Positions 9,860 through 21,376 of a DNA stretch of 64,000 nucleotides are shown piece by piece. The translations under genes were made by a program, and so were the position numbers. The stretch is taken from the NCBI GenBank assembly GCA_014529385.2, contig CM043967.1, forward strand, positions 87,843,278 through 87,907,277, read 5' to 3'. Positions within the stretch are counted from its first letter, which is position 1. Every line of letters begins with the position of its first letter. The notes below the pieces were generated by a model. The model was not told the DNA's origin, searched no databases, and was given only the letters and a program-made list of their open reading frames with translations. This stretch comes from Adiantum capillus-veneris (lineage: Eukaryota; Streptophyta; Polypodiopsida; Polypodiales; Pteridaceae).

Positions 9860-11527
9860 TGATAGCCGTTTTTCGGCTCTCTGTAATTTCCATAGTCAGT
9901 TACCTCACCCTATCAAATCACTCAAACACTGTGGCTACCCTCACCCTTTCACTGTATATAGGTGTGTGTGAGTTAGGGAACTTTTCCTATATCTTCTTAA
10001 AAACCCTCAATTAGCTAGTCACTGGGCTAGTTGAGCCAAAAAAAATTTAAAAAATAAAAAAAATAAGTATATTATGGCCTATTTATGTGTAAATATTTCA
10101 TTGTATATAGGGCCTAAATAAAAGAATTTTTCATAATTATTTTGGTATTTATTTAAATATTTCTACCTATGGTGTGTTATTTATGCTATGTACATTGACT
10201 CACCATTATCATATTTTTTCTTACCATTTTGCATACTCTTTATTCCATGTAAAAATAATTTCATGCAAGCTTCTCTTATTTTTGGTGTAACTCCATCCCA
10301 ACAAAAATCCAAAAAACTCGTTTTATTTATGTGTATATTTTTTCACTATTGTGATTTTTTTCCTTTCTACATCTATTCTCTATTACTCTCATAAATTAGA
10401 ACACCAAAAATATTCATCTTTTTACGATAGACTTATAATGACAGAGATTTATTTTGACCCCTTTATATTTTTCCCACCTATATTACTCATATTTGACATG
10501 TACCTAATTTTTTAGACCCCTCAATATTTGATTTCCTTAGTTGTACTATTCATTTATATCATGATCTCAACAATATCTTCAATTATAGACCTACCAAATA
10601 AAGTCAAGAGTATGTGGCATGCATGCATGCACTATGGAGGGCTCACTCTTGGAGGCATTCAAAAGAATCGTCCAAAGAAGGACCCCACAAGGACTTTGCG
10701 CAGTGGGAAAAGACAATCAGTTTTGCTAAATTTTTAAAGGTCACTTGCTCTCCGAATTTGAAAAGGTGATACAAACAAAAGTTGTAGCCCGTGGACTGAA
10801 CTTTTGCCTCAAATGTTTTCATATTTTTTTCAGCTACGAGCTGTGAGCTATGATTTTATTGGTGGACCCCAGTTTTCCCATGCCATGCATCCACACTCCC
10901 TCTTCCACTTTATCATTTTCCTCTTTCACACACACTTCTCCACTCATCATCCCCACCTCTCTCACCACTCCTCTCTGCACCCTACTCATCTTCTTCTCAA
11001 CCTTGAAGAATAAGAGAAACCATGGTGAACTCATGTCTCCTACACACACTTCCATTCCAAAATTGACCACCTAGTCTCATTTTTCCTCTTCCATATTACC
11101 CATATCTATCAAAGAAACCACAAAATTCAGCCTCTTCTCTTGAAAGAGAGCACCATGTTAATTGATTACTCATATTCAATTACCTTGGCTCCCAAGGAAG
11201 GTCAAGAGTGGAGAAAAAATGTACCGTCAAAGCTAGTAGACTGTCAACGAGCGTCAAAATTGACCCTACTTAAGACACTTGGAGCATCAACATTGTAAGA
11301 AATCTATGTTTTCTTACCTATTAAGAGTTTTTTCTTCCTTATTTTTATCCTACATGGATACTCCCATTGTAAATATCCAATTCCATTTGTAAATGGATAA
11401 AAATACTAACTCTACTAATTTACTAACACTAACCTACTATGAAAAGTCCTATCATCTCCACTTCTCTCCTCTCTCTCTTCTTCATCTATCCCCACCAACT
11501 TCTTGATAATTCCAAGAAAAAGAAATT

Positions 11528-11577
<50 letters not shown>

Positions 11578-11751
11578 GCGACCTAGTTCGCACCCAAAAC
11601 TAGGTGGTGCCCCAAATTTTTGTAGGGTTAGGTTGCGGGTTTTTGTGCGTGTTTGTTTTTTTTTTTCCAACCCCAACCCAATTGATCAGTACGGGAGCCT
11701 AGAAGAGTGCTTAGAGGCCACTCTTCTTGTTGCCCGCCCCGGACCGCCTCA
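9860..11751 (+). repeat. 5' LTR of outer Tat-like element, 1892 bp
   Basis: It starts TGATAGCCG and ends ...GGACCGCCTCA, two bases before the primer-binding site. It repeats at 24524-27105. It contains a (TC)n tract at 11531-11574. Open frames here, such as 10804-11013, are incidental and recur in the 3' LTR. Confidence 0.88.
11531..11574. repeat. (TC)n microsatellite in the LTR
   Basis: Pure TC run followed by acgcgacctag. The equivalent site in the 3' LTR (26914-26969) has a longer run. Confidence 0.95.
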
Positions 11752-11753
11752 AA

Positions 11754-11772
11754 TTGGTGCCCCCACTGAGGA
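11754..11772 (+). other. Primer-binding site, TTGGTGCCCCCACTGAGGA
   Basis: Directly after the LTR. The same 19-mer is used by the nested element (19793-19812, minus strand). I do not assign the tRNA. Confidence 0.8.
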
Positions 11773-11826
11773 CAGCTTGTGTATTTTTGTGTAGGATCAA
11801 CCTTTTAGCATAGTCAAGAAGTTTGC

Positions 11827-12076
11827 ATGAATCACAATAATTTTTATAATCCCTTCATTCCCATTGCAAGGCAAAAGGTACACATAATTGTTAGTACTAA
11901 GTTGCAATTTCAACGTGTAATTCAAAGAATTTTAGGTCCTCTTAGGTTGGCAGAGATAAACGCATCAATAAATCATTTTATCGAAGTCATGGGGGTAAGG
12001 TTTAAGCCAAACAACCAAGAGACCTCTTGCCCAGGTTTGGAAGAGGTAGGTTCCCAAGAGAACCAAAATGTGCAAG
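11827..12076 (+). CDS. Short leader ORF of unknown function, fused in frame to pol before interruption
   Basis: The ATG lies about 55 bp after the primer-binding site. Some 83 codons remain before the nested element interrupts it. The first ~55 residues match two ORFs at 58137-58564: the shared core reads V-S-T-K-L-Q-F-Q-R, then P-x-R-L, then I-N-x-S-I-x-x-F-I. I know no family with this pattern. Counting codons across the nested insertion and its 4-bp target duplication, the frame continues directly into D-E-G-M-L and the RT region at 21381. The pre-insertion element therefore joined this module to RT with no capsid, zinc knuckle or protease between. It could be a true module or the remains of a deleted gag N-terminus. 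Confidence 0.6.
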
Positions 12077-13627
12077 TGACGAGAGCAAAGCGAACCCCGA
12101 ACCTCGACGGCCTCTAAAACACCGGGGACTGAATGGCGCGCCTCGAGCATGTCATGGTAAAGCAAACAGGGGGCACCACCTAGCTTCAGCGGCTAGGACG
12201 CAAACAACACACCACCATAACAAAGTTTTCATCCAAGAGAGATGGATTCTTGGGACCAATGATGAAGAGTAAAGGGAATGAGATCAAGTGAGAGAGAGAG
12301 AGAGAGAGTGAGGGAGGGGGTATAGCGGCTTAGTACTTAGGCACCACAAAAGGATGGCAAATCCGCACACCCTTCACACATACACAAGCTCACTCCAAAC
12401 ACAAGACTAGGTGGCGATTCCGCACACCTCACATGGGCAAAACATTGCAAGAAAACATACTCACAAAACCTCAAGCTTTATTTAGAGAATAAGGCGATGA
12501 AATGGGGAGCATAGGGTAGGGGAATGAGAAGGGAGAGCGTGGTAGTGCACATGGCGGATAAGTGGGAGTTGATGGCGAAGACTCGCACGAGGGTTACGGC
12601 CATCATCCTTCATTTAGTTTCCCTTCATCTTCCATAGCCCAAGGGTGTAGAGGTCATGCTTAAGACGAGCATGGTGATTGCGGTGATGGTGATGGTGTGG
12701 GTGTGTGTGTGTGCACTAGGCACACAGAGTGCATAGTGTACTCTTTGGTGATGGTGTGTGTGTGTTTAGTGTGATGGTGACCCCTCTTTATATAGGGGAG
12801 GAGGGGGAGGAATTCTAGAATTTAGAAATGAAGAAATCATTATCTACATAGGCCATGTGACTGTGGGCCCCACTTGTCTGGCTGTGTGTATATGTGCCAG
12901 AACAGCAGTCTCATGAGAGAGAGACTAAGAGAGAGAGATGGGTTGATGAAAAAAAAGTGAGAGGTGACATGGAGAATAAAGTAATTACAACAAAGGAGAG
13001 AGGGGAGTGTGCTCAGAGGTGAATCTGTGTGCAGATGTGTGTGAACACAAGAAAAATCAGGTAACCACCGGGTGGGGATGGGTCTGTGGGCACCTTTTTC
13101 AATGAAACTGAGTGTGTGTGAGTGTGGGGGAGGTTATTTAGCTACAAGACAAGAGCTATGGTGCCCTTTAGAGAGAGAGGGGGGTATTTGGGTCATGGGA
13201 TATGATAGGAGAGAGAAAGAGGGGGTGGGGTATACTATTTTGGAAGATAGGGTAAGTTGCATGTGAGTTAGGGTGCATTATTGGTGAGTTATAATGCATT
13301 ATTGGTGAGAGGTGGGGTAGCTTGAGGGGAGAGAGAAAGGAGAAAGGACAAGGGGAAGAGAGAGGGGGTTGACCTTTTGAGTGGAGGAGAGGAAAAGGGA
13401 CACACGGCAGGGCAACAGTGAAGAAAAAGGAGACAAGGTGGGGATGGGCTACCCCGCAGGCATGAGGTGGCCTATTTTACCTTTCTTATATATTTACATA
13501 ATCATACTTTATTTTTTTCTTACTTTTTTCAATGCCTTTTATCACTCCCTCCCTAAGAGGGGGTTTTCATGGGGTGGGGACGAGAGAAGAGGGGTATGGA
13601 AGCTTGGCTTGTGAAAAGCCCCCATCA
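12077..13627 (-). repeat. 3' LTR of nested element, 1551 bp
   Basis: On the plus strand it runs TGACGAGAGC...AGCCCCCATCA. It ends next to the minus-strand polypurine tract. It contains a short (GA)n at about 12290-12308 and several GT-rich stretches. Frames such as 13381-13614 recur in the other LTR and are incidental. Confidence 0.93.
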
Positions 13628-13645
13628 TTAGCCCTCCCCTTTTGG
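13628..13645 (-). other. Polypurine tract of nested element
   Basis: Minus-strand reading ccaaaaggggagggctaa directly precedes the LTR start TGATGGGGGC. Confidence 0.88.
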
Positions 13646-13751
13646 CTAGAGGCATTCACGTCTCTAGCTCATCTGTTTGATCATTATCGTCGGAGGTGGC
13701 GGCTGATGGTGTGTCCTCATCTGGAATGTCAATTTGTGGAGCCTGGTCAAA

Positions 13752-16700
13752 TCAAAGAAAATACGGTTTAAGTCGCCAACCATTTACCCTAGTTTGATGA
13801 AGTTTTCCATCAGCCTCCATCAGCTGGTAGCTTCCATTGGCATACTTTTTCCTGACGATGAAAGGACCTTCCCATCGGAGTAGGAGTTTCTTATCCTTGT
13901 GCGTGTCGAAGCGATTGTCGTAGCGGAGCACCAACATTCCTTTCTTCAATTCTTTTTTTCGGAGATGCTCGTTAAAGCTAAGCCGTCTATGCTCTGCTTG
14001 TGCTGCATAATAATTTATTGCTTCTTCTCTGTCCAGATGCAGTCTTTCCAAGTTGATGATGTGATCTCTCAAACGCATGTTGGGCTATTGAAGCTGGCTT
14101 GCCATTACTCTGAGACTTTGTAGTTGCACTTCAATGGGCAAGATTGATTCCTTACCAAATACTAGATGATACGGTGTGAATCCCAAGGATGTACGAAATG
14201 AAGTTCTGTAGGCCCATAAAGCTGGTAGTAGATACTTATCCCAGTCTCCAGGATGATTGTTTACCTGCTTGGTAATAATTTTAGAAACCATTCCATTTAC
14301 CTTTTCAACTAGGCCATTACATTGAGGGTAATATGGTGAAGAGTGCCTCCTTGTAATGCCCAGTTTCTGCATTAATTCTCCTACCAAGTCTGCTCTGAAA
14401 CCTGGCCCTCTATTAGAAATGATCTCTAAAGGTGTGCCAAACCTACAGCATATGTGCTCATAGATAAATTTAGCTACCTCTACGGCTGTAATTCTAGTGG
14501 TGGCTGTAGCCTCTGCCCATCTAGTCATGTAGTCGACCCCCATGATAATGTAGAATTTTCCTAAGTTGGCCCTAGGTAATGGCCCAATGGCATCGATACC
14601 CCATTTTTCAAATGGGCCATATGAGAGAATAGGTGTCTGTGGTTCAGGCATAAGTGACCTAGTACCGGCCTTTTGACACAACTTACACGTTTTGCACCAG
14701 TGGTGTACATCACGGTTGAGGCTAGGCCATATGAAGCCTGCCTGCAAGATTTTCCTACTTGTTATGTCTAGGGCAAAGTGACCACCACAAACCCCGTCGT
14801 GACAGCTAGCAATTACTCCCGTGATTTCGTGAGAGAGAGGGACCTTCCTGAGTATTTGGTCCTTACCCTTACAGTACAAACCATCATTGATGAGTCGATA
14901 CCTTGTGGCCTTCCGCATCAGCCATTGCTTCTGTCCCTTTGTTAAATCTGATGGGCATTCCCCTGTTTCCAAAAAATGCATGATGTCAGGCAAGGCATCA
15001 CTGCCTTGAAATAGAGGGAGCTTTAGTTTTATTTCTCCAACCACCACTTCCTGTAGTCTTTCACTTGCTAGGGCATCTGCTTGTTGGTTTTGAGCCCTTG
15101 GGATATGGTGTATTTGAACTTCTTCAAACTTACCCAACAAGGTTTTTACACCACTTAAGTGAGTCCTTAAACTAGGATTCTTGCATGTCCATGCTCCATT
15201 TACTTGCCTTACTAGAAGTAGAGCATCCCCAAATACATTAAGGCGTTGTACACCTTGCGAGACGCACCATTGTAGACCCTTGGTTAGTGTTGCATACTCA
15301 GCTTCATTGTTAGAATGTGAATCTAACAATTGGCCCAACGAAAATACCTTTGTCCCTTTGTCATCAAAGACCACTATGCCTGCAGCTGCTTTGTCGGACA
15401 CTCGCTTGTAGGCTCCATCAAAGTAGAGAGAGTATGCTCCTTCTACCATTGGTGGTATTGGAGGTAATCGGACTTCTCCTTCCTTAGATTGCTTCTCCTT
15501 CCTTTCAAAGACTTGGTCGGTCATGAGTCCCCCCAAACTTGCCCTTGTCGTGCTTTCTACCTGTACCGTGTAGTCAAACTCTTGCAGACGAACTAGCCAT
15601 TTAGTAATTCTAGCAGACACATCCATGGGTTGTACAACACAAAGAAATATTTTATCCATGGTTAGAATCACAAATTGCTTAGGTAGCAAATATGACCTAA
15701 ACTTTGTAGTTGCAAATCTAAGAGCTAGGACTAACTGTTCCACATGGGTGAAACCTTTCTCTCCTGCTGTCATCATTCGACTAGAGAAGTAGATTGGCCT
15801 CATGAAAGATGTTGTCGTATCCTTTTGGAGCAGCACAACCCCCAATGAGTCATCACCAACACTTGAGGTGACATAGAATTTTTCGTCCCACTTAGGTGGT
15901 GAGATAGTTGGCAGAGTGGCTAAGACCTCCTTTACCTTGTTGTAGTGATGTTCGCTTTCCTCGTCCCAAGTGAAAGTTGATCTTTGAGTGAGTTGTTGCA
16001 GTGGTAGAACAAGTTGTGATAGTAGATGTATGAATCTACTTAAGTACCTCACCTTCTGTAGAAAAGAGACCAGTTGACGTGCGGTCGTTGGTGAAGGTAG
16101 GGGTATGAGTGAGGACACCTTACTTGGGTCGGCGTTGATACCTTTTGCTGAAATTTCATGGCCTAGTAGAATGACTTTACTCTCCCCAATGTGGCATTTA
16201 TCCACATTTAATTGCCCACCTAGGCTCTGCAACCTGGCCAAACCTTCAGTTACCTTTTCTAAATGTGAAATACGGGAACTATATATACAAAAATCATCAA
16301 TGAACACTCTTATGGATGTTCCAAAGAACGGTTGAAAAACATATGTGACATATCTTTGGAATGTGGCAGGTGCATTTGTGAGACCAAATGGCATAACCCT
16401 GTATACAAAACAACCCCATGGCGTGATAAAAGTGGTTTTTAGCTGATCTTCCAAGGCTATGCGTATTTGAAAGTATCCAGAATAACCATCACAGATGGTA
16501 TAGCATTCAAAACCCGCTACTTCATTCAGAATTTCATCCAAGAAAGGGAGAGGAAAGTGGTCTCTCTTTGTAGCTGCATTTAGTGGTTTGTAGTCAACAC
16601 AGACCCTCCACTTACCATTCTTTTTAGGCGTCACCACTACGGGTGACACCCATTCTGAGTTTTCTACAGGATAGATGAATCCCGCCTCCAGCAGTTTCCT

Positions 16701-16988
16701 TACCTCGGCCAAGAGTGCCTTTTCTTGTATGACCCCCAGTCGTTGTAGCTTTTGCACAACTGGTTTTACCCCTTCCTTCAGTTTAATATGATGTTCCACC
16801 ACTGTAATGCCTGTGATTCTTTCATAGTTGCCAATGAACAGGTTAGGAAATCCCATCAACATTTGCAAAAAACTATCTTTCTCCTCAAGTGTTAATTCCA
16901 TAGACAACATACCCTTCAACCTACTTCCTCCTAGGCCAGGTGATGGATCATAGTTGCCAATGAACAGGTTAGGAAATCCCATCAACAT
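13752..16988 (-). pseudogene. pol: Pol of nested Tat-like element: RT, RNase H, second RNase H, integrase
   Basis: A 967-codon open frame (16988-14085) continues in the same frame, after one TAG at 14085-14087, to 13752. RT spans residues ~80-300 with F-I-D-D at 229-232. The gypsy RNase H (~330-480) lacks its first Asp (T-S-S-V where TDAS is expected). A second, archaeal-type RNase H lies at ~520-645 with D524 (F-D-G-A), E564 (E-A-E-Y), D588 (G-D-A) and D638 (A-D-A-L-A); this arrangement is known from the plant Tat lineage. Integrase has its H2C2 finger at ~730-768 and a core with D799 and E895, but the middle Asp is Asn859 (S-N-R-G). The stretch beyond the stop is the integrase C-terminal domain, with W-E-G-P-F-I-V. 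The first 13 residues repeat residues 43-55 because of a 45-bp duplication. RT may be functional; integrase should not be. Confidence 0.93.
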
Positions 16989-16992
16989 TTGC
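16822..16992 (-). repeat. 45-bp duplicated segment at the gag/pol junction
   Basis: The 45 bp at 16822-16866 recur exactly at 16948-16992. The second copy overlaps the gag stop and the apparent pol start. See findings for the frame consequence. Confidence 0.9.
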
Positions 16993-18955
16993 TCTCCTCT
17001 TCATTGGGTTGCCCTTTTGGTGATGGATCACCAGTTGTGCTTACCCTTTGTGGATCCTTCATAATGATACCCATCACATCAATGGAACTGTCACTTTCGT
17101 CGGTGGATGTGGTCTCCTCCTCAGAACTGGAAGATTCGCTAGTGGTTTCATCTGCCGATGTTTCCAGATTCATTTGCTTCTGCTTGCTAATCCTCATGTC
17201 GTAGTAGATTGTCTCCCCTTTGTTACCGGTCATGCGTAGAAGGCCAGTACCCCAGTCCTGTTTTTCCTTCATGGCCATCAACCATGGCCTTCCCAAAATT
17301 AGTGGATAGCCCTCCCCCTTAGTAGGCATTACAAAAACATCTACCTCTACCTCAGTGTTGAAATCTTTGATTTTCACGGCACTTACCACACCCACACACT
17401 TTACTTTTGCGTTGTTTTCCATCTTTGCCTTGCATGGAGAAGGCCTGTCAACCTCGAGCCCTAATCGAAGCATCATAGCTTCGATCATTACACAGATTTG
17501 TGCACCTCCATCAATGTAGGTGTTTCCAACCCTCTTTCCTTTTATGTTTACGTCGACAATTGGAAGGATGTCATCCATGTTGCATCCCGAAATTGCTCCG
17601 GCTACCTTTGTTTTGGAGCGTCTTGTACTTACCATTTTAGACCATTGTCTCCTTACTTTTGGTGCAAGATGTAGCAGTTGTGTCCATGTAATCTTTAGTC
17701 CTTGCTCTGCCACATCCAATGTTAGATCATAGGGCTTAGAACTTTCCCCTAGCTGGAAGTCGGTGATGCCCAATTTCCGTCGTGGCCTGGATTGCCTCTT
17801 GCTAGTTTCTCCTCTCATGCTTCTCTCATCATCTGATTGTGTATCCTTCTCCCTCCTAGCTCTTTTCACAGTCATGGCCTCAAGTGGTTCTAAAAAGGTT
17901 ACCTTCTCCTTACCCTTGTCCCTCTCCTTTGCTTTGGGTGGATCCACTACTACGGCTTTTCCTTTCTCTTCTAGCCTTATGATGTTTACAGTGCGATCAG
18001 GTGGTGGGGCTGGCGGAAGAGGTGGAATGGATTCTTGTAGTGGTGTCTGGGGTGGACGTAGAATTTTTGTTGGTGGGGTTGGTGCTTTTGGTGGGGGTGT
18101 TCTTTCTCTAGGGGGTGACAATTGGTTCCTCCTACCTCCTCTATTATAGTTTTGTCGTGGTTTGGGACAGTAGTACATACCGTGACCGTCTTCTCCGCAG
18201 TTGTAGCAATGATACTCCCTATTTTGTCGTCGTGCTCTTCCAGGGTCTTGATCTCTTTCTTGACTCCTCCCTTGTTGTGTTAAGTGGACAGACAAATTCT
18301 GCAGTTGGTCAGTAATATGGGCCAACATATCTTGTTGGTCATCTCTTACCCCAAGAGCCGGTGATGGTGGTGGAATGGTGGTTGTCGTAGTTGCTGGTCG
18401 ACGTGATGTTGCTGTTTCTGTTGACTCGGTTTCTTTGGCTTTCATTCGCAGCTTCTTGTCCTTAAGGCGAGCAATCTCAACGGCTAACTCGTACGTAGCC
18501 GAGAATCTACCTTTCACCTTCTCCTTGAGAAGCGGCCATAAGCCATGCGTGAACCGATCTTTTTTTAGGAAATCGGGTGCAGCTTCCCCCCTTGCCAGTG
18601 ACTCAACCCACCGTTCCCACAAATCCACAAATTTGGACTCATAGGTGGCATATTCTAAAAGACCCTCCTGCTTCAAGTCTCTCAACTTGTCCCACAACCT
18701 TTCTGAAGTGGTACCTCCCCCAAAGCGCCTCTTAAAAGCGGTTTTTAAGGGTTCCCAGTCATCCTTGGTTGCTTGTGGAAGTGCATTGTACCATGATCTA
18801 GCTTCTAGCTTCATGAGATGCTTAAAGATTCTAACCCGGGATTCATTCGTATCTTTGTTTCTCACTACACATGCTACTTCAAAGTCATCTAGGAAGTCTG
18901 TTACCAAATCCTCCCCCTTCTTTCCTTTAAATGTTGGAAATGCTACACTTGCCAT
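16982..18955 (-). CDS. gag: Gag-protease of nested Tat-like element
   Basis: I take the ATG at 18955 (M-A-S-V-A-F-P-T-F), since the upstream 10 codons have no other support; this gives 657 codons. The capsid-type retrotransposon gag domain covers residues ~10-160 (S-W-Y-N-A-L-P and F-K-R-R-F-G are visible). A zinc knuckle C-Y-N-C-G-E-D-G-H-G-M-Y-Y-C (CX2CX4HX4C) follows near 250, then a proline-rich linker and a basic region. An aspartic protease near 480-590 has I-D-G-G-A-Q-I-C where D-[ST]-G is usual, then I-L-G-R-P-W-L. An acidic Ser/Glu-rich tail follows. The stop overlaps the pol ATG (ATGTTGA), but the gag-pol frame break is probably secondary. Gag should form particles and protease process the polyprotein. 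Confidence 0.9.
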   Translation of the reverse strand: MASVAFPTFKGKKGEDLVTDFLDDFEVACVVRNKDTNESRVRIFKHLMKLEARSWYNALPQATKDDWEPLKTAFKRRFGGGTTSERLWDKLRDLKQEGLLEYATYESKFVDLWERWVESLARGEAAPDFLKKDRFTHGLWPLLKEKVKGRFSATYELAVEIARLKDKKLRMKAKETESTETATSRRPATTTTTIPPPSPALGVRDDQQDMLAHITDQLQNLSVHLTQQGRSQERDQDPGRARRQNREYHCYNCGEDGHGMYYCPKPRQNYNRGGRRNQLSPPRERTPPPKAPTPPTKILRPPQTPLQESIPPLPPAPPPDRTVNIIRLEEKGKAVVVDPPKAKERDKGKEKVTFLEPLEAMTVKRARREKDTQSDDERSMRGETSKRQSRPRRKLGITDFQLGESSKPYDLTLDVAEQGLKITWTQLLHLAPKVRRQWSKMVSTRRSKTKVAGAISGCNMDDILPIVDVNIKGKRVGNTYIDGGAQICVMIEAMMLRLGLEVDRPSPCKAKMENNAKVKCVGVVSAVKIKDFNTEVEVDVFVMPTKGEGYPLILGRPWLMAMKEKQDWGTGLLRMTGNKGETIYYDMRISKQKQMNLETSADETTSESSSSEEETTSTDESDSSIDVMGIIMKDPQRVSTTGDPSPKGQPNEEESKC

Positions 18956-19273
18956 GATTACTGAGAGAGAGCTAGAAAGACACACTGCTTAACTTGCAAA
19001 AGTTTTTTTCTTCTTTACAAGGAGGCGTGTATACCCTCTTATACTAGGACATAGATTAAAACTTCAAACGGTACATTGCCTTCTACCAAAGGTAAGACAA
19101 ATGGTTGATCTAATGCCAAAACCTCAAAAAATCGCTCCCCACCCAGCATGGTGTCAATGATGTGCTCGTAGTGAGCCTTCAAATCCAGTATTACCTTGAT
19201 TGAGCGTACACGTTTTGGATGTGTGATCTGTCTTGAGGTAGGTTGTACTGATTCATGTGAAGCTTAGAGGTGC

Positions 19274-19498
19274 TTAGTCACTGTCCAAGCTTGTGGGAGA
19301 GGGTGGTGTTCTTTCCTGAAACAAACTCAGTAGATCCCTAGTTTCTCTAGTGAGAGTGTGAGCCAATGATTCCGTTATCTGTGCTACAGCATCAGGTGCA
19401 ACTTGAAAACTGACTGTGATAATTACCTCGGTGACTTGAGTTACCCGATTCTCAAAGTAGAATAGTGTTGATTCTCTATTGTGTAGAGCTCCTTTCAT
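19274..19498 (-). CDS. Second leader ORF of nested element, 74 codons, unknown
   Basis: Lies between the first leader ORF and gag. The ATG is 7 bp past the stop of the first leader ORF and in another frame. It contains E-V-I-I-T-V-S-F-Q-V and T-E-S-L-A-H-T-L-T-R-E-T, which loosely recalls the V-S-T-K-L-Q-F-Q-R core at 11827 and 58137-58564; the similarity is too weak to claim homology. No domain recognised. Confidence 0.45.
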   Translation of the reverse strand: MKGALHNRESTLFYFENRVTQVTEVIITVSFQVAPDAVAQITESLAHTLTRETRDLLSLFQERTPPSPTSLDSD

Positions 19499-19502
19499 TT
19501 TT

Positions 19503-19739
19503 TTATTGTGGGTTGGTTGTAGGTTGCGGACATGGTTTCGACCTTCTCCTTCTTCTTCTAGGCACTTCGCCTATGTATATCCACTGGGTTTGGCATGTTG
19601 GTTGACTCTCCCACTGCAAATCGATTACCGTTATGCCTGGCACTCGAGCTTCGATGGAGATGTGGAGTTCGTCTAGTTGTGCTTGGAGCTCTTCTTCTTC
19701 TGTTGTCCAATTAGCAAATCCTGCTAGCCATTCATCCAT
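19503..19739 (-). CDS. First leader ORF of nested element, 78 codons, unknown
   Basis: Starts about 55 bp inside the primer-binding site, the same position as the leader ORF at 11827. The N-terminal half is acidic and could be helical (W-T-T-E-E-E-E-L-Q-A-Q-L-D-E-L). The C-terminal half has a run of six arginines after E-V-P and a Pro/Gln-rich tail. No family recognised. It may be a translated upstream ORF or chance; position and pairing with the next ORF are the support. Confidence 0.45.
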   Translation of the reverse strand: MDEWLAGFANWTTEEEELQAQLDELHISIEARVPGITVIDLQWESQPTCQTQWIYIGEVPRRRRRRSKPCPQPTTNPQ

Positions 19740-19792
19740 TCACAATAGTTTAGGGGTTTCAGTGTTGTAAACTGAAGGGTATCATGAAATGA

Positions 19793-19812
19793 TCCTCAGT
19801 GGGGGCACCAAA
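19793..19812 (-). other. Primer-binding site of nested element
   Basis: Minus-strand TTTGGTGCCCCCACTGAGGA directly follows the LTR end ...CTCGTCA. The same core is used by the outer element. Confidence 0.88.
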
Positions 19813-20015
19813 TGACGAGAGCAAAGAGAACCCCAACGGCATCTAAAACACCGGGGACCAAATGGCGCGCCTCGAGCCTGTCATGGTAAAGCAAACAGGG
19901 GGCACCACCTAGCTTCAGTGGCTAGGATGCAAACAACACACCACCATAACAAAGTTTTCATCCAAGAGAGATGGATGCTTGGGAGCAATGATGAAGAGTA
20001 AAGGGAATGAGATCA

Positions 20016-20060
<45 letters not shown>

Positions 20061-21376
20061 GGGAGGGGGTATAGCGGCTTAGTACTTAGGCACCACAAAA
20101 GGATGGCAAATCCGCACACCCTTCACACATACACAAGCTCACTCCAAACACAAGACTAGGTGGCGATTCCGCACACCTCACATGGGCAAAACATTGCAAG
20201 AAAACATACTCACAAAACCTCAAGCTTTATTTAGAGAATAAGGCGATGAAATGGGGAGCATAGGGTAGGGGAATGAGAAGGGAGAGCGTGGTAGTGCACA
20301 TGGCGGATAAGTGGGAGTTGATGGCGAAGACTCGCACGAGGGTTACGGCCATCATCCTTCATTTAGTTTTTCTTCATCTTCCATAGCCCAAGGGTGTAGA
20401 GGTCATGCTTAAGACGAGCATGGTGATTGCGATGATGGTGATGGTGTGGGTGTGTGTGTGTGCACTAGGCACACACACTGCATAGTGTACTCTTTGGTGA
20501 TGGTGTGTGTGTTTTTAGTGTGATGGTGACCCCTCTTTATATAGGGGAGGAGGGGGAGGAATTCTAGAATTTAGAAATGAAGAAATCATTATCTACATAG
20601 GCCATGTGATTGTGGGCCCCACTTGTCTGGCTGTGTGTATATGTGCCAGAACAGCAGTCTCATGAGAGAGAGACTAAGAGAGAGAGATGGGTTGATGAAA
20701 AAAAAGTGAGAGGTGACATGGAGAATAAAGTAATTACAACAAAGGAGAGAGGGGAGTGTGCTCAGAGGTGAATCTGTGTGCAGATGTGTGTGAACACAAG
20801 AAAAATCAGGTAACCACCGGGTGGGGATGGGTCTGTGGGCACCTTTTTCAATGAAACTGAGTGTGTGTGAGTGTGGGGGAGGTTATTTAGCTACAAGACA
20901 AGATCTATGGTGCCCTTTAGAGAGAGAGGGGGGTATTTGAGTCATGGGATATGATAGGAGAGAGAAAGAGGGGGTGGGGTATACTATTTTGGAAGATAGG
21001 ATAAGTTGCATGTGAGTTAGGGTGCATTATTGGTGAGTTATAATGCATTATTGGTGAGAGGTGGGGTAGCTTGAGGGGAGAGAGAAAGGAGAAAGGACAA
21101 GGGGAAGAGAGAGGGGGTTGACCTTTTGAGTGGAGGAGAGGAAAAGGGACACACGGCAGGGCAACAGTGAAGAAAAAGGAGACAAGGTGGGGATGGGCTA
21201 CCCCGCAGGCATGAGGTGGCCTATTTTACCTTTCTTATATATTTACATAATCATACTTTATTTTTTTCTTACTTTTTTCAATGCCTTTTATCACTCCCTC
21301 CCTAAGAGGGGGTTTTCATGGGGTGGGGACGAGAGAAGAGGGGTATGGAAGCTTGGCTTGTGAAAAGCCCCCATCA
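19813..21376 (-). repeat. 5' LTR of nested element, 1564 bp
   Basis: Pairs with 12077-13627. The length difference comes mainly from a longer (GA)n at about 20019-20057 and a 9-bp indel near the start. Followed by caag, the 4-bp target duplication. Confidence 0.93.

Larger units (their letters stand above)
12077..21376 (-). mobile_element. Nested Tat-like Ty3/gypsy element, near complete
   Basis: It has two ~1.55-kb LTRs, a polypurine tract (13628-13645), a primer-binding site (19793-19812), two leader ORFs, gag-protease and pol, all on the minus strand. Flanking caag (12073-12076 and 21377-21380) is a 4-bp target-site duplication. It inserted into the interior of the outer plus-strand element. 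The LTRs differ at about 20 positions by eye plus microsatellite length, so insertion is comparatively recent. It is not intact: gag and pol are in different frames because of a short duplication, a stop precedes the integrase tail, and integrase has lost a catalytic Asp. Confidence 0.95.

Noticed and set aside
10804-11074. Plus- and minus-strand open frames in the 5' LTR of the outer element
   Set aside because: They lie inside an LTR, partly recur in the other LTR (25448-25672) and have low-complexity His/Ser/Leu composition.
13381-13771. ORFs repeated at 21130-21568
   Set aside because: They are within the nested element's LTRs; the second appears longer only because it runs into outer pol.
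17763-18992. Plus-strand open frames opposite gag
   Set aside because: They mirror the intact minus-strand gag-protease gene, with no domain of their own.
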